The notes beneath the pieces are model-generated. The model was given only the letters and a program-made list of their open reading frames with translations. It searched no databases and had not been told where the DNA came from. Below are positions 56,847 through 64,000 of a stretch of 64,000 bases of DNA, in pieces. Source of the DNA: Lutjanus erythropterus (taxonomy: Eukaryota; Chordata; Actinopteri; Lutjaniformes; Lutjanidae); assembly GCA_020091685.1 (NCBI GenBank), contig CM034607.1, forward strand, positions 35,628,429 to 35,692,428, given 5' to 3'. A program made the position numbers and the translations under genes. Position 1 is the stretch's first letter, and each line of letters starts with the position of its first letter.

Positions 56847-59365
56847 TTAAGTGGTGTGGATTCTCATGTGTCGTGTCAGATATCCCCTCTCTACAAATCC
56901 TTTGCCACAAACTGAACAACTGAATGGTTTATCATCTGTGTGGATTCCCATATGTCGTTTCAGATATATCCTTTCTCCAAATACTTTACCACAAACTGAA
57001 CAACTAAATGGTTTCTCACCTGTGTGGATTCTCATGTGTCGTTGCAGATTTCTCCTGTCTACAAATCCTCTACCACAAACTGAACAACTAAATGGTTTAT
57101 CATTTGTGTGGATTCCCATGTGCTGTGTCAGATATACCCTTTCTGCAAATCTTTTACCACAGACTGAACAACTGAATGGCTTCTGCCCTGTGTGGATTCT
57201 CATATGTCGTCTTAGATTTCTCCCATCTCCGAATCCTCTGCCACAAACTGAACAACTGAATGGTTTATCATTTGTGTGGACTCCCATGTGTTGTGTAAGA
57301 TATATCTTTTCCCCAAATACTTTACCACAAACTGTACAACTGAATGGTTTCTCCCCTGTGTGGATTCTCACATGTCGCCTTAGATTTCCCCAATCTCGAA
57401 ATCCTTTACCACAAACTGAACAGCTTAATGGTTTAGTATCTGTGTGGATTTTCATGTGACGCCTCAGATATCGCCCTTCTCCAAATCCTTTACCACAAAC
57501 TGAACAACTGAATGGTTTATCATCTGTGTGGATTTTCATGTGTTGTCTCAGATATCCCCTGTCTACAAATACTTTACCACAAACTGAACAATTGAATGGT
57601 TTCTCCCCTGTATGGATTTTCATGTGTCGTCTCATTATCCCCCCATTTCCAAATCTTTTACCACAAACTGAACAACTGAATGGTTTGTCATCTCTGTGGA
57701 CAGAGGAGTGTTCAGTCAGTTGTCCCTTTTGTGCAAATCCTTTACCACAAACTGAACAACTGAATGGTTTATCATCTGTGTGGATTAACATGTGTTGTCT
57801 CAGATATCCCCTTTCTACAAATGTTTTACCACAAACTGAACATCTGAATGGTTTCTCCCCTGTGTGGATTCTCATATGTCGTTTCAGACTTGACTTTAGT
57901 GTAAATCCTTTACCACAACCTGAGCAACTAAATGGTTTCCTTCCTGTCTGGATTTCTTTGTGTCTCTGTAGATGTACTTTGTCACCAGAGGTTGCAGTGC
58001 ATTCAGATGAGCTAACTGATGTTTTTCCAGTATTACAGAAACCTGTCTGAGTCTCCCTCTTCTCCCAATCAAAACTGTCATCAGTCTCAGGTTCAGAGGA
58101 GTCTGAGGTTTTGTCATTTGTAGCTGGTAAAACAATGCTGGGTTCTGATCCTCCATCAGCTGCTGTTTTCAAATGTTTTGTATCTCTATTCTCTTCTGTT
58201 TGGCTTTGATGAAGCTGTGAGGATTGAGGTTTCTCTTCATCATCCTCTTCACTCTTTACAGTTACAGGAATTAATGTGAACTTTGTGATATAAACCTCCT
58301 TCAGCCCTGGAAGCTGCTCTCCCTTCTGTCTGGTGTGGATTTTCATGTGTCGTCTCAGATATCGCCCTTCTGCAAATCCTCTGCCACAAACTGAACAACT
58401 AAATGGTTTATCATCTGTGTGGATTACCATGTGTTGTCTCAGATATCCCCTGTCCACAAATACTTTACCACAAACTGAACAACTGAATGGTTTCTCCCCT
58501 GTGTGGATTTTCATGTGTCGTCTCAGAATTCCCCCATTTCCAAATCTTTTACCACAAACTGAACAACTGAATGGTTTATCATCTCTGTGGACAGAGGAGT
58601 GTTCAGTCAGTTGTCCCTTTTGTGCAAATCCTTTGCCACAAACTGAACAACTGAATGGTTTATCATCTGTGTGGATTGCCATGTGTTGTCTCAGATATGC
58701 CCTTTCTACAAATGCTTTACCACAAACTGAACAACTGAATGGTTTCTCCCCTGTGTGGATTTTCATGTGTCGTTTCAGACTTGACTTAAGTGTAAATTCT
58801 TTACCACAACCCAAGCAACTAAATGGTTTCCTTCCTGTCTGGATTTCTTTGTGTTTCTGCCAATGTACTTTGTCACAAGAGGTTGCAGTGCATTCAAATG
58901 AGCTAACTGATGTTTTTCCAGTATTACATAAACCTGTGCAAGTCTCCCTTTTCTTCTCCCAATCACAACTGTCATCAGTCTCAGGTTCAGAGGAGTCTGA
59001 AGTCTTGTCATTTGTAGCTGGTAAAGCAATGTCTGGTTCTGATTCTCCACAGTCTTGTTCATCAGCTGCTGTTTTCAAATGTTTTGTATCTTTGTTCTCT
59101 TGTGTTTGGCTTTGATGAAGCTGTAAGGACTGATGTTTCTCTTCATCACCCTCTTCACTCTTTACAGTTACAGGAGTGAATGTGAACTTTGTGATATCAG
59201 CCTCCTCCAGCTCTCCAAGCTGCTCGCCCTCCTGTCTGGTCTGGAGTTCCTCCTGTTCCTCCTTAATGTGTGGCAGCTCTGGTGGGTCCTCCTGGTCCAG
59301 ACCGGGGCTCCACTCCTGCTGCTCAGGGGAAACGTCTTCTTTATTCTCCAACAGCTGCTGGACGT
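56847..59365 (-). CDS. Composite zinc-finger gene 6, terminal exon, 19 fingers in two arrays
   Basis: The acceptor CTCAACAG precedes VQQLLENKEDVSPEQQEW. Order: acidic region with IKEE and VKSEEGDEEK; a spacer; six fingers (first FTLKSSLKRH); then, straight after MKIHT, a second acidic region starting RQKGEQLPGL with VKSEEDDEEK; a second spacer; thirteen fingers. The second half repeats the first, about 905 bp per unit. In fingers 7-13 of the second array, NL-RHMRIH-TGEK fingers alternate with YLTQHMGIH-TNDK fingers, a two-finger period. Linkers TDDKPF, TNDKPF and RDDKPF are unlike the canonical TGEKPF. The LKTE site is lost (LKTA). It ends MRIHTT. It probably splices from 60515. Confidence 0.92.
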
Positions 59366-60514
59366 CTGTTGAGACTAGTGAAATACATACACAAGTTTTA
59401 GAAAACTGTAAACTTCCAGTTAACATTTAATCTAACAATACCATCACCAAGCATTGCTTTTTAACTTTATGATCACTTATTAGAATTACTAAATCTAATA
59501 TGCTGCATGCACACTGCGAGCTCTCAGCTGCAACATAACAGTAATCCCTGAGCATGAACAGAATGTGGGATTGATCTCAGCTTAATCTAATGATTTTGAA
59601 AACACCAAATGAGTTACACCAACAAATGTGGTTAGTTTATAGTATGAACAGTTGCGAAATATCACTTACATGAGGCTGTTCAGTCAGACAGCAACAGATC
59701 ACCGGCAGTAAACTTGGCATTTCATCATTGCAGCTATCAAATATTACCAGTGCATTTTGACTGTAGCTGAGGCTTTACCTTAAGAGGTGCTTCTGTGTCA
59801 GGGTTAGAAAATGTCTAATTTCTAAATGTCTAATTCCTAGTGTGTAGACCTCTACCTCCATGCCACAGTAAAGCATGTTAATTTTAATATGCTAAAACCT
59901 TTATCAAGATAATGACAGTATAGCAAAATCTGTGCTGTGGGCATGCGTGGCACCAGTGATGGTGATGTCAGCAGTATTCCGTCCACTCCTACTGGAACTT
60001 GAACCATTTTCTGATGCCCCCGAAATATTTAAATAATTAAATTAAAATCATAAACATGCAACGACTGGTCCAGTAATGGCTTAAAAGAGCGACTAGTAGC
60101 TTAAGGTTTTGATTGGGGGTAGCTGTATAGGCTACACATTGACATACCAATATATACATTTATAGATCAGCAGTTGCATATTTAAAAATAGATTCTGAGT
60201 TTTATTCTTACAAATCAGAGTATGAATACACATTTTCAGAGAGCGTTACACAGTAATGGAGTGGGTGGAGTATACAGTAATGGTCCTATGTCATTTATCT
60301 CTTATTTTTATTTTTTTCAATTAGTTATTTTATTTATTTTTATTTGCATGATTATGTATAAGTATTGCTGGACAGAGCTGAGAACTAAGAATTCACTGAC
60401 AGTGACTGTTTCACTGTTATTGTTGATCATGTGACAGTAAAGACCTTGAGCTCTTTTAGTGGCAGCTGGTTTCCCAGCAGTCAAAAGTAAGAATAAAAAT
60501 GATATTGTACAAAC

Positions 60515-61792
60515 CGGCTTTGTGTAACTGAACTTCAGGGTTGAAAACAGGTTCTGATCCTCCACAGTCCTCTCCATCAGCCTCTATTTTCAAGTGTTCT
60601 GCAGCTGTGTTTTCTTCAGTTTGACTCTGATGAAGCTGTGAGGACTGAGGTTTCTCTTCATCATCTTCACTCTTCACAGGGACAGGAGTGAATGTGAACT
60701 TGGTGATATCAGCCTCCTCCGGCCTTGGAAGCTGCTCTCCCTCCTGAATGGTCCAGAGTTTAAGCTGCTGTCCATCCTGGCTGCTCCAGGCGTCCTCCTG
60801 TTCCTCTTTAATGTGTTGGGTCTCTGGGTCCTCTGGCTCCTGACTGGTCGAGAGTTCATGAAGCCGTGGCAACTCACCACCACACTTATGTCTTTTGAGT
60901 TGACAACGCCAAGTGAATCTTGCATCGCAAACATTACAGCTGAATGGTTTCTCTCCTGTGTGGGACCTCATATGTATCTGTAAACTGTCACGCCGTGAAA
61001 AACATTTACCGCAAAGTGAACAGCTGGGAGCTTTTGCTCCTGTATGGGATCTGATGTGATCCTGCAGAGTTACCTTCTGGGCAAATCTTTTACTGCAAAC
61101 TGAGCAGCTGAATGTTTTTTCTCCTGTATGGCATCTAAAATGATCCTGCAGACAAGCTGTCCGAGCATATGTCTTACCACAAACTGAGCAGCTGAAAGGG
61201 TTTTCACCTGTATGGAACCTAAAATGATCCTGCAGATCTGCATTCCGGGCATATCTTTTACCACAAACTGAGCAGCTGAATAGTTTTTCTTCTGTGTGTG
61301 TCCTCATGTGTCTCTTCAGATTTGAGTTTTGGTTAAATTGTTTACCACACTCACAGCAGCTGAATAGCTTCTCACAAGAACTATATCTGGCATTATTCAG
61401 AAAGCTTAAACCTAAATGAGCTTCCCTGGTATTTTCATCATCATTACTGACTTGAATCTCTAGTTCAAAACAGTCTTCAGTCTTGTCTTCAGTATCAAGT
61501 GTTAAATGTATATCTGGATCTGAGTTCTTGGCTGGTTCTGGTCCTCCATAGTCCTCCCCATAAACTTCCATTTCCATCTGTTCAGTCCGTCTTTGATGAA
61601 ACTGTGAGGACTGAGGTTTTGAATCATCATCTTCACTCTTCACATTGACAGGAATCAATGTGAACTTAGTCCACACTTCCTCCTGTTCCTCTTTAATGTG
61701 TGAAGGCTCTGGGTCCTTCTGGTCCAGAATAGGGCTCCACTCCTGTGGCTCAGGGGCAACTTCTTCTTTATTCACCCACAGCTGCTGGATGT
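60515..61792 (-). CDS. Composite zinc-finger gene 6, internal exon with 6 fingers and a second acidic module
   Basis: The acceptor CCTGCAG precedes [27 protein letters not shown] and VKSEDDDSK. Six fingers follow ([62 protein letters not shown]). Instead of stopping, the frame continues into a fresh acidic module: [40 protein letters not shown], then [11 protein letters not shown]. It ends at a GCCG|GTTTGT donor. Length is 1278 bp (426 codons), phase 1 at both ends. The next family acceptor downstream is 59365, so the two exons likely form one 25-finger protein. The first exon was not found up to 64000. The alternative, two separate genes, would leave this exon without a stop codon in its own array. 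Confidence 0.88.
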
Positions 61793-62812
61793 CTGCAGGA
61801 ACCACTGAAATACAAACACACACATTTAAATGTTTGTGTTAATGCCTTGATTTTTATTTGCTTGTTTTTTGCAGGTAAATGTGCTGTAGCATGATATCAC
61901 AGTATAATTATAATTAAATCTCCTAAGACATATAAAAGATGACTGCATAACCTGTGGCTTTGCATCATGACAGCAGTCATTGCCGTGGCTTGAATGGTAA
62001 AAAAAAAAAAAAAGGTGAGTAGGCAATAAATGTCTTCAGCAGCTGTCTCATGCCACTTTTTTTTATATTAAAGCATTGTCAATGACATAGTGTTCTTTGT
62101 CTCTCTTTCCCATCATATTTAAAATGTCCATTTCTGTCTGAAGACGGTGGTTGGACACACTAACAGCAGGCTAACTAAAGCTAGCAGGTAACATATAGAA
62201 GTAATCTTTAAAACAATGGTGCATCAAAATGATTCCATTATCGACACACACACACACACACACATTTATGACTGAAACAACTTGTCGAGATGGGGGGTAT
62301 TCCCTTGTCACTCAGGGAACACAGCAAACATGCTAACTAACTTTGTAAATAAGTGTTAGTTCTATTAGCCATGTTGTGCCAGAATCAGACCCAGTAACTC
62401 ACAGCGTGATGCCGAACTGTAGGTTGGTATTCGCCTTCACCATAGAATGGATGAATGTCTCTTTTCTCAGTAAAACACCAGCAGTGGTATGATTAGCTAT
62501 AATGCACACTGGCTTTCATGGCTGGTGACTCGGCTGACGGTAAAGTCCAGTATGGATATCGAGGCACAGATTAAAAGACAGATGAAGATCAGACATCCAG
62601 AGACACCGAGCCCAATCTTAAAGCGATCTAAAGTGCATGGTTTAAAGATCAAGGGTTTTAATTTATTCAAGGCGTGTCCAAATTCACCTTTGCCATCTTG
62701 TGCTAGAGGTGCACAGGGGTGTCCCCTGCATGCGTTATCAACTGCACCCAAATGCCTTGGTTAATTTCTGGATGTGTTTGGGGCATAACATGGAATAAAC
62801 CAATCAGAGAGT

Positions 62813-62911
62813 CAGCTATCATCACCTCTAAGAAGCTTGGGTGCCCACAGTCAGAGGGTGTTTCTGAAGTTTGTGGGAAGTGATATGCAGTTGCACACAA
62901 CCACCATCAGG
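62813..62911 (+). repeat. Local repeat, copy 1
   Basis: GCTATCATCACCTCTAAGAA, GTGCCCA, GTTTCTGAAGT, GGAAGTGAT and CAACCACCATCAGGCT recur in the same order at 63680-63876. This copy is shorter by two internal blocks. Confidence 0.75.
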
Positions 62912-63679
62912 CTGAATAGAACAGAAGTAGAGGTCAGGCCAGACGAACGATCAGACATAACCTCTTGTTCATTTTGTATGTTATAGATAATAATTGTTTA
63001 ATCTTGTTTTTCTGGATCCCAATGAACATACTGGCACAAACACTATGGTTGCGCCAGTAGTCATGTGACTGATCTAGCGAGGACTATTTGAGAGCTTGCA
63101 TAACCCACGTCATCTGGTGTGTGCTGGGTGTAAAATAGGGCCCGTTAACTTTTAAAGAGCATTAAAACTAAATAAAAGAGTGAAAGAGTGACGTGTTCAA
63201 GTGACAGCCAGGCTCACAGCATCTGTAAGCTCTTGTTGTGATGAATCAGGGAATGACACACAGTCACTGACAGACCCAATCAAGAAGTTTCTATTATCTA
63301 TTGTTTCCAAAGGTCTCCATTTCTGCCAGTCCAGACTAAAGTGCAACCCAGGAGTTTTAAACTGAAACGGGTCCAGCAGCGTTTTCAAGCATCTCCATTT
63401 TAAGTGTCCTTAAAGGCTGGGGTAGTGTGGACACTAGGTGGGAATTTAGCAAAACATACGTATTTTAAAACAAAAACATAGTAGTGAGAAAGACTTGCCC
63501 AAGGGTGACACAGGCATTAATGAAATTAGCATAGCAGCTCATTTGGCAGGACATTTGGCATAAGATATCCGTTTCTCATCTTTGATTCAGTTCTATTAAC
63601 TTCAACTTTTGAGTGACAGATTTTATCCACTAGATAAAGCCATTAGTTGATTGTTGAAGATTTTGTGCTTTATGTTGTA

Positions 63680-63876
63680 AGCTATCATCACCTCTAAGAA
63701 GCATGTGTGCCCAGAGTGCAAGTGTTCGCAGAATTATGTTGGAATTACCATGAGGAAAAAAGAGAAGCTTTTGAAGTGAGGAGGAACCAGAGTCAGAAAG
63801 GGTTTCTGAAGTCTGCAGGAAGTGATGCACAATTACACACAGGTTATCCAGTGGGTATGAACAACCACCATTAGGC
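63680..63876 (+). repeat. Local repeat, copy 2
   Basis: Longer partner of 62813-62911 in the same orientation, about 0.85 kb downstream. It includes about 65 and 25 extra bases. It could be two copies of a dispersed element or a local duplication. Confidence 0.75.
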
Positions 63877-64000
63877 TATGACTGTTTTGTGTTTCATGGA
63901 GACATGGCTCTGTGGATTGACATGGGATTTGGATAGTTTAGCTAAAGTTAGTTTATAGGGGTGTGTATCTCACTGACTGAGACGATTGGATACACATCTC

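Larger units (their letters stand above)
61793..64000. other. Right edge: repeats, no gene seen
   Basis: I searched the minus strand for the MSK exon of gene 6 and found none. The region around 62489-63000 looks like an old dispersed repeat: CGTTATCAACTGCACCCAAA and GGGCATAACATGGAATAAAC are phrases common in fish genomes. A (CA)n tract lies at 62245-62265. Confidence 0.5.

Noticed and set aside
56851-59115. Plus-strand open frames of 174-260 codons opposite gene 6
   Set aside because: They are the same antisense artefact, with 28-residue periodicity equal to the finger repeat and no independent start or splice signals.
62489-62764. Overlapping open frames on both strands at the right edge
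   Set aside because: The sequence resembles an abundant non-coding fish repeat; no protein family recognised.
1-64000. CRISPR arrays, operons, tRNA or rRNA genes
   Set aside because: None seen. The genomic style is vertebrate, and the only tRNA-like sequence is the SINE head at 28036.

Overview
The window looks like percomorph (spiny-rayed teleost) nuclear DNA. It is AT-rich, with long introns, microsatellites, a tRNA-derived SINE, fish-type LINE tails, hAT and piggyBac elements. Its only convincing host genes are paralogs of one large fish C2H2 zinc-finger family whose N-terminus reads MSKVQTLRAFVNQRLTAA... then DVQQLLVSKEE...[10 protein letters not shown]. No KRAB, SCAN or BTB domain is seen.

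Layout. Four plus-strand genes come first. Gene 1 has exons at 3133-3606 and 5347-6977; its first exon lies outside the window or is lost. Gene 2 has exons at 11444-11525, 12945-13406 and 14432-16071. Gene 3 has exons at 20058-20139, 21399-21884 and 33660-35644. Gene 4 has exons at 38880-39018 and 40612-41630. Two minus-strand genes follow. Gene 5 has exons at 50641-50470 and 48704-47227. Composite gene 6 has exons at 61792-60515 and 59365-56847, with its first exon beyond the right edge. Genes 1-3 are tandem copies of one larger unit (leader, exon 1, acidic exon, finger exon, 3' flank). Genes 4 and 5 are closest to each other and lie tail to tail.

Gene logic. Every intron I can place is phase 1, and every predicted join keeps frame by length arithmetic. 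A first exon feeds an acidic, SUMO-motif-rich cassette exon (length divisible by three, phase 1 at both ends), which feeds the exon with the finger array. Cassettes could therefore be skipped or stacked without breaking frame. Gene 6 is the extreme: one exon holds acidic, 6 fingers, acidic; the next holds acidic, 6 fingers, acidic, 13 fingers. All proteins are predicted nuclear DNA binders, plausibly KRAB-independent repressors; targets are unknown.

Mobile DNA. The 11.8 kb second intron of gene 3 holds a 5.36 kb piggyBac with intact TTAA flanks and a nested LINE, a SINE, a second piggyBac with a 508-codon open frame, and a LINE tail just upstream of the splice acceptor. A 1.16 kb piggyBac derivative lies at 53272-54430 and a 654 bp hAT MITE lies in gene 5 intron 1. 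Perfect CTCF-type motifs recur in the paralogous spacers after genes 1 and 2. All splice structures are inferred by eye from conserved donor and acceptor sequence; no transcript data were available.
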